Source of the DNA: Neckera pumila
Lineage: Eukaryota > Streptophyta > Bryopsida > Hypnales > Neckeraceae
Length of the DNA: 64,000 bases
Assembly (NCBI GenBank): GCA_963969595.1
Contig: OZ018417.1
Coordinates: forward strand, 16,804,501 to 16,868,500
Direction: 5' to 3'
Shown: one piece after another, positions 12,874 to 25,492 of the stretch
Numbering within the stretch: the stretch's first letter is position 1
How the letters are laid out: every line of letters begins with the position of its first letter
Made by a program: the position numbers and the translations under genes
The notes under the pieces: model-generated
Told to the model about the DNA's origin: nothing
What the model saw: only the letters and a program-made list of their open reading frames with translations
Databases searched by the model: none

Positions 12874-13079
12874 ATCACCAAACTCTTCAACCTCAATTTC
12901 ATTATATTGGGCAAAAACTCATGACATTGTGTCACATTTTGCAAAGACCAGTTTGAATGTTTTCTACACTAGTTTTTAGAGCATTGCTACTTTGAATCAT
13001 GTCAATGGAAGTGATGTTCTTTAGTCTCATTCACATTTAGTTCACACTGGTCATCAAGCAAAAGTTCCCATTAGTTCCC

Positions 13080-13642
13080 ATTAGAGAAAAAAGCAGCCCC
13101 CCGGAGGACTCTTCTAGATTGACAAGTCAAGCTATTTCAAGCTTGGCCTGACAATCTTGAAATGGCCCCAATTGAGCATTCAGCTTGGTTGACTACTTGC
13201 TAAAACAGTCAACTTTGTTTTTGTTTTTTTTAATTTTAATTTTTTTTAAATATTTTTTAAAGATAAAAAAAATACATATATATATATATATATTTAGGAA
13301 AAATTTCAGCCCTCCAGAAGGCCGCAAGTTCTGCACCGGCCCGATGCAATTATGGAAAAAAATAAAAATAAAAAAAATTTGTTTTTATTTTTTATTATTT
13401 TTTTAATATTTAGATATTGGGTGTTGAAGTGGTAGTGCCATGTCAGATTTTTATTTTTTTAATATATTTTTTTTCATTCTAAAATTGCACCAAAGGAGTC
13501 CCGTAAATCAATTCCTTAGCAACCTTCTAAAGGGCTAAAATTTTTTCTAATGAAATACAATTTCAACCCCAAAAAACACTATTTCAGGGTCCTTCAAAGG
13601 GCTGTGGAACGGCCCTTCCGAGGCCTGATAGTTTTCTCTAAT
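13080..13642. mobile_element. MITE family with GAGAAAA termini, copy 1
   Basis: Ends ATTAGAGAAAA and TTTTCTCTAAT are inverted, consistent with a TA target duplication. The right half repeats the theme 'ttcaaagggctgtggaacggcccttcc', itself a small inverted repeat. A related copy follows at 14055-14383. The interior holds poly(A)/poly(T) and an (AT)n run near 13275. Confidence 0.6.
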
Positions 13643-14054
13643 GCTTTCCTGTCTTCTTCTTAATCTTTAAAAGTTCAAGAAGTCCATTTCTTGTCATATA
13701 CTTTCTCTTACTCCCTCTGTCCGGAAATAAATTTGGGGTTTTCAAATATACTTGCCCCAAATTAAATTTGAAATTAGTTCTCCACAGCTTGATCCACAAA
13801 TATTGAAGCTAGTTTGAACACCCTCATGGAAAGAATCCACAGATACCACGCTCCAACCGATATAGCAATTTGATCTGTGCAAAGGGAATTGAAACGCAAC
13901 CTCTAACCACCCAAAAAGGGTGATGAATTCAACCTATATCTGTACAACAACGGCTACTAGCAAATCTCTTGTTGAGAATTTTTTGGAGTTGAATCAAAGA
14001 ACATTGTCAGAATTGAATACAAAGGAAATCATTGGACTTCCCTACACCATCCAT
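13643..14054. other. Spacer between repeats
   Basis: Contains a single Stowaway-like end (TACTCCCTCTGTCCGGAA near 13708) without a clear partner. No gene seen. Confidence 0.4.
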
Positions 14055-14383
14055 TACAAAAAATTTCAACCCTCTGGAGGGCTGCTTCAAATTGACAAAC
14101 CAAACTGTTTCTAAACTTGGTCTATCAATTTGAAAAATTCCCCTAGTGAGCAGTCAGATAAGCTGATTGTTTGCCAAAATAGTCAGATTTCACGAGGAAG
14201 GGGGGGGATAAGATTTTTTGTTAATAAATTTTTAACTCGTAAAATTCGATTCCTACACCATTGTCATTGCAATTTCAGCTGCGCAAGAATAGGGGGAAAA
14301 TGAATTTTTTAGCCCCGAAAAATCAAATTTCAGATGACTTCAAAGGGTTGTAACAGTCCTTCAGAGACCTGAAGTTTTCTCTA
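14055..14383. mobile_element. MITE family with GAGAAAA termini, copy 2
   Basis: Shares 'aaatttcaRccctcYRgaRggc' at the left and 'gagRcctgaWagttttctcta' at the right with 13080-13642. TA flanks both sides. It is shorter than copy 1, partly because copy 1 carries additional AT-rich sequence. Confidence 0.5.
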
Positions 14384-14537
14384 AAAGAAGTTCCAAAAAG
14401 GGGGGAAATTTGTCAATTTTGCCGCCTATTTTTAATATGCACTTCTTCACTATTGACTTCCATTGTTTCACGCCTAGTGAGGTTGACTACAACCTAGAAT
14501 AACCATGCAATTTCCTAATATAGAAACAACTCACGCA

Positions 14538-15481
14538 TTAATCCCTAAAGGTTTCTGATTATGTTTTCACCAAAATCACTCCAAAACTGCCATTTCTAAT
14601 ACAAGTATCAAATTTTAGAAAAAAAAACGTTTTTGAAGACATGTAACCGTAGGATCTTGTAGTACACTGGTTTGAAAAGATGTGGAAAAAACTTCAAAAT
14701 TTTCCACCACATAGATTGCAAGAAAATAGTATTTGAATTGACAAATATCCTTTTTTAATCACTGCAAGTATTCCGGGCAGCTGCCCTTCATAAGGTCACA
14801 TTTGTGTGAAAAAATGTTCAAAATTGTGGTTACTCTTTGGATTCATTCTTCAAAGCAAGTCGGCTACATGCTTGAAAATTTTCAAATCATTTGGAATTAT
14901 ACAGCATATAGGAAAAAAACAGTAAGTAGGAAGAAGTAGAGAATGACTCAAAATTCTAAATTGTCAAGAACTTAATTGTAGAACTAAAAATGCCAGTCCC
15001 GGTGGTTGAAATGTTGTAATAAACAATATACATCCAAGGTTTTTAATTTTATTCAAAAATATTGAAAATTGAGTTAGAGAAAGGACTTCAAAGTTTATTT
15101 GAGAGATAGATATTCCATAACTACCCTCCAACTAAGAAGCCTCATAAATTTTGACTTGTTAATCCAAATGGTTCGATTCAAAGCTTTCTAAGTATATATA
15201 AATCTATAAAACCAATTTCAAATTTTAATTTTTCAAAAAAGTGTTTCTTAAACAATTTTTTTGAGCTGCCTAGGCTGCCCGCCAAACACGGAAAATTACA
15301 TTTCATGCAATAACTTTTTACCCATAAAGTCAAAAGTTATGAAAATTATTGGGCCTTGAAGCTACTCCTCGGGCAAAGCTTTTGTGAAAATTCCAAAAAA
15401 AGAAATGAAAATTTCCATTTGTAGTGAGCTGCCCAAAATTGCTATGTTGCCAAAAAATGGTGTTTGGTCCCTAGGGGTTAA
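14538..15481 (+). mobile_element. TTAA-ended repeat, family 1, copy A (944 bp)
   Basis: Bounded by TTAA, with inverted ends TTAATCCCTAAAGG and CCCTAGGGGTTAA. Landmarks in order: 'ttttcaccaaaa..ctc', 'catgtaaccgtaggatcttg', 'gggcagctgccc', 'ttgaaaattttcaaatcatt', 'gggcagctcac'-like motifs at the far end. The same order recurs in copies B (31183), C (34016), D (35559) and E (36847). No open frame of note, so non-autonomous. Confidence 0.85.
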
Positions 15482-15999
15482 TCCAAAAAAAATCGGATTT
15501 AAATCAAGATGGAGAAAGTATATATTAGTCTTTTGTATTTTGACAATGTAATTCTATTTAACTACATTACTATATTACATTATACCTCCATACCATAGCA
15601 TTCATTGTTAGTCAGTATATGAATGCAAAAGAATTCCGTGATGAGGATTCTTCTTAACTTTAATGTAGGGACACCCAAAACGGCCACTTTTTCTACAGTG
15701 GGGAATTTCTATTATTACCTTGGTGAAAATTTTTTATATTTTCTCATTGACAACTAACAATGTTGGAGGAGCTCACCTTATATGGTGTCTATATACATAT
15801 ATATGGAGTATATATATGGTCCTCAAGTAAGCATGAAGGGTTATATATTAGATAACCGACGAGCCGCGGTAGCGGCGAGTAGGTTATCGGACATAATCGG
15901 CTGTTCACTTTCAATCACAACCTTTGATCTTCATGATCCAAGGATGTAGGAAGCAAGTTGAAAGGAGAGAAGGTTATGAGTTACAACTTGTAATGGCAA
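15482..15999. other. Spacer with a fragment of another repeat
   Basis: 15665-15760 ('gtagggacacccaaaacggc', 'ctacagtgg..aatttctatta') matches 43292-43380 and marks a separate repeat family whose ends could not be found. Around 15790 lies an ATATAT-rich stretch. No gene seen. Confidence 0.45.
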
Positions 16000-18480
16000 T
16001 GATGATGCGTTGCCAATGGGACGGTGCCACGTGAGTGTTGAAAACTCAACAACCGGTTATTTAATTTGTGTTAAGGTTTCAATAAATTTAACATTACACC
16101 AACCAAATGCTTTGATTGATCAACTGGGAGTTGTCCGTATCACGATTTCACAACGTAACAGGCTCATCGTGTTTGTAAAAAGAAAAACTCCCGAATCCTG
16201 TGCTTTTTTTCTGTCTCAGATATGCGCAGATTTTGCTTCGAAAAGACAGTCAAGTCATCTCTGAGCTGCAATTGAAGGGAAGGAGCCCACAGTGAGTCCA
16301 GTCCAGGACACTCCACAGATTGAGGCAAGAGACGTGGGACACTCTATCACACTGAACTTCCACGAAATCTGGAAACAAAACAAAACAACTTCAAGTCATA
16401 AGTCATAACTTACGAGTGATAACGAGGGAAGCTCACAATCAGTGACTCTCAAAATGTTTCCATTTTGTAACACTTTCAAAAATTGTCATAGCTAAATGAA
16501 TGAGGAGGAAGTAGAGATTTTAACGCTGTAAGGACGAGCTAGTCACGTTGGAAACCATCCTTTTTGGTACAGTGTGAATCATTTGCTTAAAAAAACAACC
16601 AAGAGCACTTGTTGGAGGTCAAACTCTTGTGCAAGACTTCCCCTTTTTCGCACAAAAATTTCAAGGATGACCAAGTGCACACTTTTGTCTTACATAGAAG
16701 AATTCTATGTCATTCATCAGACCACTCTAGTATGTAGCGTCCTTACAACTTGGGTTAAATGAAATTTGGATACAATGTGGTACAAGTAACACACTTTGTT
16801 ACATAAAATGTTATTTCAAAAAATATAAAACATGTTTTGATTTTTAATGATTTGATCAAAACTCATTAGTGAAATAAACTTTTGATACAAGTGCATTTCT
16901 TTAAAGATTTTTTTAGGAAGTGGAATGAGAATTCTTTTGGTAACAGAGTTTTTTGGTAAGAATTCCATGAAGTAGAGAATTTCATTGATTGAAACATTAC
17001 TCACTAAAATATGACTCCTTATTTTTCTTACATTTTTTTTAGAATCCTTTCCCCCAAATCTCCCAAAAAACATGAAAAATAATATATAGACACAATTCCA
17101 AATTTTCCGCATTTTTTTGGAGATTTTCGGCATCCCTGCAATTGAAGTGAGTGAGCCCACAATACAGCAGTACACTCCGCCCACAGTGCGAGGCCAGACA
17201 AGGGACACTTTGGCTGCAGACTGACCGGAATCTCCGAACCCAAAGCTGATGTCCCACACGAGTAAAGGTAAGCTTCAGTTACAGGCTTGCATGAGGCTGA
17301 TGAGAGCTCTGATGTTTTGGGCAGTGCTGCGTGCACCAGCAAACAAAAGGCCACATGCACTGAATATCTCGATCTGATCTCGGTCTTTTCGCAGGAAGCT
17401 CATGCAGTCCCCGAATGATCTTGCCACTCGTGGTTGAAACTTATTAAATAAGCTTAAGATCTTGACCCCCATGCCAGGGCCTCCCAAATGGCGCAAGAGC
17501 GAGCTGAAACTTGGACCCATGCATTACTCATGGATCCGGAGTACCCTTGCCAGGAATTTTGCAGCTACCTTTTCGATAATATTCACTGCCCTTACCTTCT
17601 CGCCCACTCGCTGGCACTGTCTCAATGTTAAAAGAAAAACAGTCCCTGGCTGAGAGTCCCACCTGGACAAAATTTGAAGTTTCGTCAGACTTTGGAGCCA
17701 ATTCGGTGAAGTTTTAAGAGAGTTTTTCAGCAAAATTGGATCCCATTAGGACCATTACATTCAGGACCACGCACGGCGATCGGTTTAATGCTGCCTGTTG
17801 TGGCTCGATTGGTGCTTTCACGAGATCTAAAGTGTGGCTGGCTAGAGTGTTAATATTCTGCCAGTATGGTGTGAATTTTCTTTTTTCTTTTAGAACCAAA
17901 TGGTGTGCGTTGCGGACAGCAATTCTTTGTATCGATCATGTAGCAATTCTTTATATAACTCTGTAAGGACGGGTTCGTCACTGTGGACGTGATGAACCTG
18001 CAGGCCGGTGCAATTAAAGGAGTGGTTACAAGGGCCTTCAATTTTGGCATTCCCTCGATCCGCACTGAATTGGCGGAAGAAATGAAATGGGTGGTTAAAA
18101 AATGGAGAGGACCTACCGCCACGGTGTGGGCGACCGGCACCTGAGACGATGCTATGCATGGCTTTTTCGATCTGCGACTGTAGAAACAAAGAATAGTCCA
18201 AAAATTTGAATCTTTTTGGAGGGAGTACGACTATCACCGAGGCGGCGTCCTTGCTTAATTACAAGAGCCTTTTGGCATTACCGGTAGCTCCGCAGTACTG
18301 AATGTCGAACAGGGGAAGGATGGCACGCGCGTTTCGACTTCCCGCAGGGGATAGTCGTGCCAGAGGAGGCAATTGCAGTGAAACTGATGAACCGGCCAAT
18401 TTCGGATTGTCAAGCGGGAGTGGCTCAGTGGATTTTTCTAGCTTGATCAAACTAGAGCAGGTTTAAATTGGTACAGTTGT
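16000..18480. other. GC-enriched block, unassigned; possible gene remnant
   Basis: GC rises to near 50% over most of this block, apart from an AT-rich insert at about 16770-17130. Several stretches read like protein on the + strand. One is 17461-17631, containing AETWTHALLMDPEYPCQEF. Another is 17968-18144, after an AAG acceptor, containing IKGVVTRAFNFGIPSIRTE and ending in TGA. A third near 18340-18440 contains EEAIAVKLMNRPISDCQ. They could not be joined into one model and the family is not recognised. Minus-strand frames are open over the same stretch, so the strand is uncertain. A diverged duplication links 16270-16345 with 17139-17220. It may be a decayed gene, a captured fragment or an unrecognised gene. 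Confidence 0.3.
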
Positions 18481-18888
18481 CCCTTTTGAATTGGAACTTG
18501 CCAATTAATTAATGGACATTTCCTGAGGGAGGGAGGAATGTTTCACAAAAGCGTACGATATTTACTCTTACAGCACATGAGTGAATACCTTTGGGTTTGG
18601 GACTTTGGGTGTGCAGAGAATGTTCTTTAAAGTTGGTGGACTTCTGTAAAAGTAGCACAGTTTCAGAGGTCCACTGTTAATTCAGATCTGTACCTGTTCT
18701 CGTTTTCAGTACTCTAGGCATTTTTTTTTTTTTTCTTGAAACAAATGAAACGGAATTTCATTGCAAAAAAAACAGAATACAACGCCACCAGCCACAAGGG
18801 TACTCTAGGCATTTGAATGCACAACTGGGTTTACCTTTTTAATATTTTGAAATAAATGCTTTTTGATCTGTACGCAGGAGTCTGATTC
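18481..18888. other. Spacer, no gene seen
   Basis: Returns to AT-rich composition. A poly(T) run of about 15 is at 18721. The motif 'gtactctaggcattt' occurs on both sides of 18721-18815, suggesting a small insertion. Confidence 0.35.
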
Positions 18889-18995
18889 TACACAAAATAG
18901 TGAAATTAGGTTGCCCAAGACTATAGTTGACCATATCTGAAAGTGTTAGATATGAGAAATTAGTGTGGGGCAACCTAATTTCACTATTTTGTGTA
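18889..18995. mobile_element. mariner-type MITE (CACAAAATAGTG ends), short copy
   Basis: TA flanks a 103-bp element with inverted ends of about 26 bp that begin CACAAAATAGTGAAATTAGG. Only about 45 bp lie between the arms. Related copies of 251 and 233 bp lie at 29980-30234 and 37807-38043. Confidence 0.85.
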
Positions 18996-20497
18996 CAGAA
19001 GAGTGGAGGATAAATCTTCACAGAATTTTCATTAAATTGGTGAAATTCCACGTCTTTGACACACGGCTTGAAATGTGAAATGTGACTATCACAAGTATTG
19101 GCAACCAGAATCACGGCAATTTCATTTTATGGGCTGGCACTGTCTAAACCGTAATATCCTTTAAATTTTTCAAGAAATTGGAAGATTGTAATCAAGACCT
19201 AGTTTATTTTATCTACGCAGTACGCACTTGCATGTCAGGAGTTTGGAGTGGTCACTATTTTTCTTTAAATAGTTTAGCTTTAGCTTATTTGCATTACAAG
19301 TGTTTCTGAAGTCCACTGCCCAAATCCAAAGTAACCAAAAATTCTCTTGTGCTCATTTTTCTGTGCCCTTTTAATGCACTTCCAATGCAAACATGGGAAT
19401 TAAAACATGATTCCTTTTGCAGTTTTCAGGAGTGGAGACTTGGTAGTGCAGCTTGTAGTGCAGATGCTCTTAGCACTCCATCTTTGAAACCCAGGGTGGT
19501 CGTGTGGCCGTCTGGACCTCTGCAGATACATACAGTTCTCAAAACATACGACGACTAGATCAGTCTGCTACTGTAGCTAGAAAATATCGAATCCAGTATG
19601 TTTCAATTTGAAGATGGGAAATCATGATTGCTTAAGAAAACTCAAAACTCTTGTCATCAAAAAAAGATAGAGATGCATTCAGGAGATGAGTAAGTGGGCT
19701 CAGACAATGATTTCTGATCATGAAATTCTGAATCATGTTATGTGGTTTCAAAAAAATAATTACATGTTGCGAAGGATTCTGTATGCGTAGGGCAGCGTGG
19801 TTACAGACTTACAGTTGATATGTACCTCTGCGATGTATGGAACCGCAAAACACGCTAATATTTATACGGAGTACTAAGTTAAATACCTTACGAAGCTTAA
19901 AAGGTGTAGATGTTCGTTGAAAAAAACTGCTCAGTCACAAGTGATGTGGACAGAGCAGAGCTGCAAAAGACGAAACCGTATGTAGATTCGTGTTGACTAG
20001 CTAGCTAATGGCAACAAGCTAAGGAGGTCGCTTCTATCTTGCCTGCAAAATCTGCATCACAAACTTAATTAACTCCGCAACAGGATGGCGCAAAAGTCTT
20101 GGCCGGAAGGATCAAGGATATGCCTGGACCAGAGCAGCATTACATCCCGATACCAGCTTCAGCCTGAAACTGGATCACTAGACCCGCTCTGATTGTCATC
20201 TTCACCAAAATACTCAGTCAATTGTCTCAACTTGAAAATTATGTCATGTTGCCTCTTCCGATAGCTACAACTCAAAAAAAGGTACGGGTCGATATCTGAT
20301 TCCAACCGCTTGTCAAAACGTTGCTTACGAATATTGTATCCATGTACAAAGAATATTCTCAATGGCCTAAACCTGACCTGCGTATTAGATCGGGCAATAT
20401 ATCCTAAGGAGCCTTCAAGGTCGAATACCAAAATTGGAGCAAACTAGCTGCCCGACATCGCCTGATATCTCGAGAAGCCTATTTGATGAAAATCAGC
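18996..20497. other. 3' flank of the bHLH gene
   Basis: The part next to the bHLH stop (20159-20497) keeps balanced GC and an open minus-strand frame of 90 codons. That frame has no recognisable motif and is probably 3' untranslated sequence. The remainder is AT-rich and holds nothing identified. Confidence 0.4.
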
Positions 20498-22009
20498 CTA
20501 TTTCTTTCTCAAAATGCTCGGGGTTGCACCAGCAGGCTGAGTCGTCGAAGGGGGGCGCGAGGAGCATTCACGAATGGAGACCAGGCAAAGCTTCTGCTTG
20601 AATAGCTGCTGCTGGAGAACCTCTGACAGAATGAGGGGACTAGTTGCCGCCCTTAAGGAACCTGCAGAGAAATCACCTCCTGTCGGTGTGTCGAACTTTC
20701 GTTTGGATCCCTGCTTGTCGGCAGTACTGTTGAGGCTCTGGGTTGATGCAGCTACTGGTATGTCATCAAGAGAATCACTCTCAAGAATCTGAACTTGCAA
20801 CTGAAGAAACTTGACATACTCGATCGCTTCATCCAACATGGTGGCCGTGTCCATCTTGTTCCCTCCCGGAATCAGCTTCTCTAAAACTCGGATTCTCTCA
20901 CTAATTTTCTTCCTCCTGTGTCTTGCCGCGACGCTCTGAGGCTCCACTGACGTTGCAGCAGGCTTGCCGTTAGTAAAAAACCTGCTGCCCTCTTCTTGAA
21001 GATCCAAGCGTCGCGGGTATGCTGAACCGATGGGATGGCTTGCTGACAACGTCCCCTGAAATGGTGTTTGCCGTGTCGACGTCCTTAGTTCTCGGCTGGA
21101 TATGGGTCTCGACAAAGGATTTAGTGAACAATCAAACTTCAAACTCGTTTTCGAAGTAAGAGAGTAGCGCAAGGGATCGGTTCCAGCTGACGACCCTTGC
21201 TGAAGAGCTTCGTCCCAAGTTCTCGGACGTTTGAAAGTAGGACCAGAGGACGATGAAACAGGAAGCATATCGTATGAAGTCACACTGCCTGTGTGCAAGC
21301 TGCTACTCCTTCCAGTTACATCGGCCTGTAACTGATTGTGAATCCATGAGTCTTGTACAGGTGGTATTGGGACAGCCTGGTCTAACTTCAGAATGTCGAG
21401 CTGCGGCCTCTGGGGCAGGAAGTTGCTGTCTCCTACGAGGGTCACCGAAGAAGATTCGTTCACAAGAACTTGATCGTAATTGGGTGCACACCCGCCACTC
21501 GACCAAGTCTCAGTGGTCGATAAACTATCGCTGCCGGAAGATAAACTTACCACCTGCAAGCACTCGCTAGATGTTGGAAGAAGGAGATCAGCTGTTGGGT
21601 CCATGAAAGAGAGGTTCGGATACCCATATTGATCTTGATACAAAGAGCTGTACAGTTGGACCATTTGAGAGAGCTCGTTCGGGCTGTATGAATCAGTATT
21701 CAGTGCTGCGATCATCTCCATCGGTGATCCCATGGCGTTGTATCCTCCATGAGTGTACTGTTGGAGGCAGCTTTCGGCTTGCCAAGAAAACGGAGGCTTC
21801 ATACTATTCTGCTCAATCGACAGAACTGCCGGGTCCGTCGCCGACCACGACATACATGGAACCCCTATGCTGTGACTTGATATCTGCGGGTAAGAGTATT
21901 GAGCGTTCCAACTCTCCTTGAAGCTGTGGTCGCCAGTGTCGACGTCACAGAGTGGCGGCACCTCCAATGGCATAATTCCCCTATGCATGTGGTGCATATC
22001 ACCCATCAT
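20498..22009 (-). CDS. bHLH transcription factor, group VIII (b-like)
   Basis: Nuclear DNA-binding regulator of 503 residues, apparently in one exon. Residues about 356-409 form the bHLH domain: basic region [17 protein letters not shown], helix 1 IRVLEKL, loop IPGGNKMDT, helix 2 [19 protein letters not shown]. The closest remembered relatives are plant group VIIIb (INDEHISCENT/HECATE/bHLH87), which share PQ.VAAR, the PGG.KMDTA loop and MLDEA. As in that group, the E-box-contacting Glu of the basic region is replaced by Ala (AAR instead of AER). The N-terminal 350 residues are rich in Ser, Gln and Pro, low-complexity and probably activating. [10 protein letters not shown] near residue 265 is a conserved-looking motif. 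A 94-residue tail follows the domain. The start is [11 protein letters not shown] at the first ATG of the frame. Regulation is not visible beyond the long upstream region. Confidence 0.88.
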   Translation of the reverse strand: MMGDMHHMHRGIMPLEVPPLCDVDTGDHSFKESWNAQYSYPQISSHSIGVPCMSWSATDPAVLSIEQNSMKPPFSWQAESCLQQYTHGGYNAMGSPMEMIAALNTDSYSPNELSQMVQLYSSLYQDQYGYPNLSFMDPTADLLLPTSSECLQVVSLSSGSDSLSTTETWSSGGCAPNYDQVLVNESSSVTLVGDSNFLPQRPQLDILKLDQAVPIPPVQDSWIHNQLQADVTGRSSSLHTGSVTSYDMLPVSSSSGPTFKRPRTWDEALQQGSSAGTDPLRYSLTSKTSLKFDCSLNPLSRPISSRELRTSTRQTPFQGTLSASHPIGSAYPRRLDLQEEGSRFFTNGKPAATSVEPQSVAARHRRKKISERIRVLEKLIPGGNKMDTATMLDEAIEYVKFLQLQVQILESDSLDDIPVAASTQSLNSTADKQGSKRKFDTPTGGDFSAGSLRAATSPLILSEVLQQQLFKQKLCLVSIRECSSRPPSTTQPAGATPSILRKK

Positions 22010-23350
22010 TGTAGCTCCGGGCGCAACCTCAATGGAAATTGGAAGGGTTCCAAAGCTTGCTGAAAAGTTGAGTTCCGCGTTGAATTAATTGCCTCGGTGC
22101 AGCACGGTGATCGTAGACACAGGCAGATAAAATAAGAGTCTAAAGAACTCCGGACACGCAAATTGTCAGAGGGATGAATTGTGCTTCTACAACATCGCTC
22201 ATGTCAACCAAGACTTTCAGCGTACCAGCGCTGGGGATAATGACAGGGGTAACTGCAAGACATCACGTTGATATCAACTTCAGGAAGAGAAGAATCGGGT
22301 AGAATAAAGTGGAGTAGCTGCGAAACACCATTTACGCAGGGCAGGGCAAGTCGACAGCGCGCGCTGCGACTTTCTCCTCCGAAATCGATTCCAAAGATCG
22401 AAGTGAGCTCAATCAAGGCTGCAACAGCAGATTTATCACGCCCTCAAGTGCCTAACTTAGAGTTGAAACAAGAAACCACGGCGCAACTGAATCGGCAGAC
22501 ATGTACAAGGCGTCACAACCCACAGCCTACAAATCACAGTCTGTGTAAGACACTGACTGCGCTATTGACAAAAGAGAGAGAGCTCGCTTGTAGATCCCGA
22601 ATATATCGCAAACTCCCTGACGATTGAAAGACCCTGGCACTCACTGCACGGCTTCCATGACATCAGAGAGGGGAATGACGAATCACTCGTCCAAGCTCTT
22701 GATGCAAGACTCAGAACCGAGAAAACCTTGTCTCAAACTAATAATCCTCATTCTATCACTAATCCGCAATTGTGAAACCCTCTCCACTTAACTTCGAAGT
22801 TCGCACACCGAAAGAACCCACTACAAAACGTCGATCGAGACGTCTTCCACTCAGCCAATCTCATAAACACGATACAAATTGAAACACACTCAAAACCCTG
22901 ACGCGACGTTTTTCACTCAATACAATATCTCATGTTCCGTCAATCATCTAAAACGCCGAACGTTCGAATTTCTCACTCCCAGCACTTCAAAGAAGCACAT
23001 CAACACTCAATCACTGACGCAATCGCTGCATCCATCGATCCATGAAGACGCATGCTACCTTACTACTATTGCCGCTACAATTACCAAACACACGTACGCG
23101 ACCCCAAATCCTGAAAACGAGACGAAAATGGCACCAAAACAGCTCGATCGAGAGCCAGAAACAAAGCGCGTTCCAACAGCACTCGTACCCTCAGCGAAAA
23201 CTCAAGAAAGGAACGCAAAAAACGACAGCGCTCTGGCATCGTCCTCACGATCCTCCCAAGCATGCGCAGCTAGCATACAGCGCAACAAGTGAAGTCTGAT
23301 TTGCAAGTAGACAGACGCTCGGAGAAGGAAGGGCTAGAGGCCTTTTAGAA
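22010..23350 (-). promoter_or_regulatory. Long balanced-GC upstream region of the bHLH gene
   Basis: About 1.3 kb upstream keeps coding-like GC with scattered short ATG frames on the minus strand, for example 70 codons at 22204-22416. This fits a long 5' leader with upstream frames, common for plant regulators. No clear TATA box was fixed; a TATAAT-like site on the minus strand lies near 23450. The extent of the transcript is inferred. Confidence 0.4.
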
Positions 23351-25492
23351 TGAAAGCCTGTACCGACGAATGAGACTCTCTGTTCATCCAAATTCGCGCT
23401 AATTCATTCATCCAGTTGCCCTTTTCTGGTTAGATTTAATTCGGATTATAGGGCGATCTCATTAAATGATAATCATAGGGTGATTAAATGGGTCTCTCTC
23501 CCCTAATTAGAGAGACGCTTCGGTTTTGGTGTGTGTTGATGAATCTAGGATTTGAGAAGATTCTCGTGAGCTGGGCGGTTTGGAAGATGAAAAAATGTAG
23601 AATCAGAGTTAATTTGTTTGATGAGGGAGATCAGGCGCTGTCTTTATTTTGGGTCAATTAGTGGCCAGCTGCACTAAGAAAAATCCCTTACCAAACTCTT
23701 TGTAACTTACCCAAAAAATGAGTGAAAATTTTGAAAAAGCTTGCCACAAAGATTTCATGATTTTATCTTTAGCATCAAAAATGAACTCTCCTAGGCTGAA
23801 ATTTTTCCATTAAGTCGTACACATAGCATATGGGGGCCTATAATCTTCACTAATTACAAATAAGTTTAGTTGCTATAATTAAAACAAACGTTATTTTTAC
23901 TGGAAGTTGTTGGTACTTGAAAGTGGATTCCAACACACTTTAGCGTACATTGTTTGGACATTATATGAATAAGTTGTGAATCTGCAAAGTACATGCTCTA
24001 GATGTAGTTTCAAAATAGAATTAGGCTTACGTAGACTCAAATGCTTTGATTGGGTACATTCTATGTCATCAATATGGAGGTTTTGGTGACGCCATTTGGT
24101 CCAAATGTAAATGTTGCATTTGAGGTAGCCTTGATTATGGGTGGTTATACTTTATCTACCATAGAATAACTGTCCTATTTGTACATAATAAATTTGTATG
24201 CTGTATTCATTGAATCTTGCTAGTAGTGTGCACTCCCTAATAAAAACTATGTCGTGGAGGGTGAATAGTAATAAATGTAATAAGAAACTTTAAATCATAC
24301 CTCTTTTTGAAGTATTCTTGCTCAAGTAGTCTACAAATTTAGGAAGATATTTTGTTCATTCAATTTGTTTAACATAGATTTTATTTATTTTTTCAGTTGT
24401 GATCTTACATACACAAAAGTAGTGTATAAGGAAACAAAATAGGATGTTGAGTTTATTGGACAATTGGATTTTTTCATATTCTAACAATTTTCAATAACTT
24501 TTTTGTTGGCTTTATTAAAATATGGGCAGATTTCATTTACATAAGATTTCACATGTTTTAAAGGATCTTTATTTTCAATTTCTACATTTAAATAGGTCCA
24601 TATAGACCTATTTATTATGATTTTTTTTTTAAATTTACATATTCTATTTTTTCATGAAATTGTAAAAAACAAATATATCCAATTCAAGAGTGACTCACTT
24701 TGTAATACCAATGTCACAATACAATACAAGAATTTGCAAACCACTTTAATAAAATAAATATTTTGAAAAAAATATTTAGACAATTTTTTTGGCTATGACA
24801 ATCCCAAGTATTTCTGTAATATTCTTTTTACATGCAATACTATTTTATTACAAAGATATTATTAAATATCAATGCTATGAATTGAGCTTCACATAATCAC
24901 GTTGTTATGTATAGAATGCATGAGTTGAAATATTAAAGAGGTATCAATGTGTAACCTTGCTCTTTTCTAACTTTGTAAACTTTCCAAAATACATAATACT
25001 AAGCACATTGAGGTGAGTAAAAGAAATACCAAAGCTGAATTGAACTGTGATTTTTTTTTTCCATTGTAAATTAAATTGGTTATCCTATGAATCAAGTAAA
25101 CGATCATATGCAATGCGACAAATTTTCAATTATCCAAGAGGTAAATGATGAGGAAAATCAACTTAAATTTTTTTCCCCAAAACTCTCTTTTGAAGCAACT
25201 TCAATTTTCATACATTTTATTGTATGTATAATGGGTTTAATTTAATAGAATTAAATAGAATTAAATTGAATTAAATCCATTGGAAAATCCTAAACCTGAT
25301 GAACTTACTAAAAAATTGGATGAAATCTTACCCAACTGACACGGTGAGAATTGGCGAATAAGTAAGTTACATTTGTTATATCTTAACTAAATAGTACCTC
25401 ATTGGCGTATTAAAAGCTACGAAGGAGGGCCGTATGAACCGTTAAGGTCTACAAGGGCAGTAAGCAGTAACTCGTAAACCCTCCCAGCCCTT
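23351..25492. other. AT-rich intergenic sequence, no gene seen
   Basis: Poly(A)/poly(T)-rich. The stretch 23930-24200 resembles 43560-43660 ('ggacattRtaYaaataagYt'), so a repeat shared with the 43-kb region is likely, though its ends are unclear. Around 25230-25270 there is a run of 'ttaaatagaa' repeats. Confidence 0.45.

Noticed and set aside
20159..20431. 90-codon minus-strand frame downstream of the bHLH gene, considered as a second exon
   Set aside because: The bHLH frame closes with its own stop at 20498. No donor in phase was seen near the end, and the frame has no recognisable domain.
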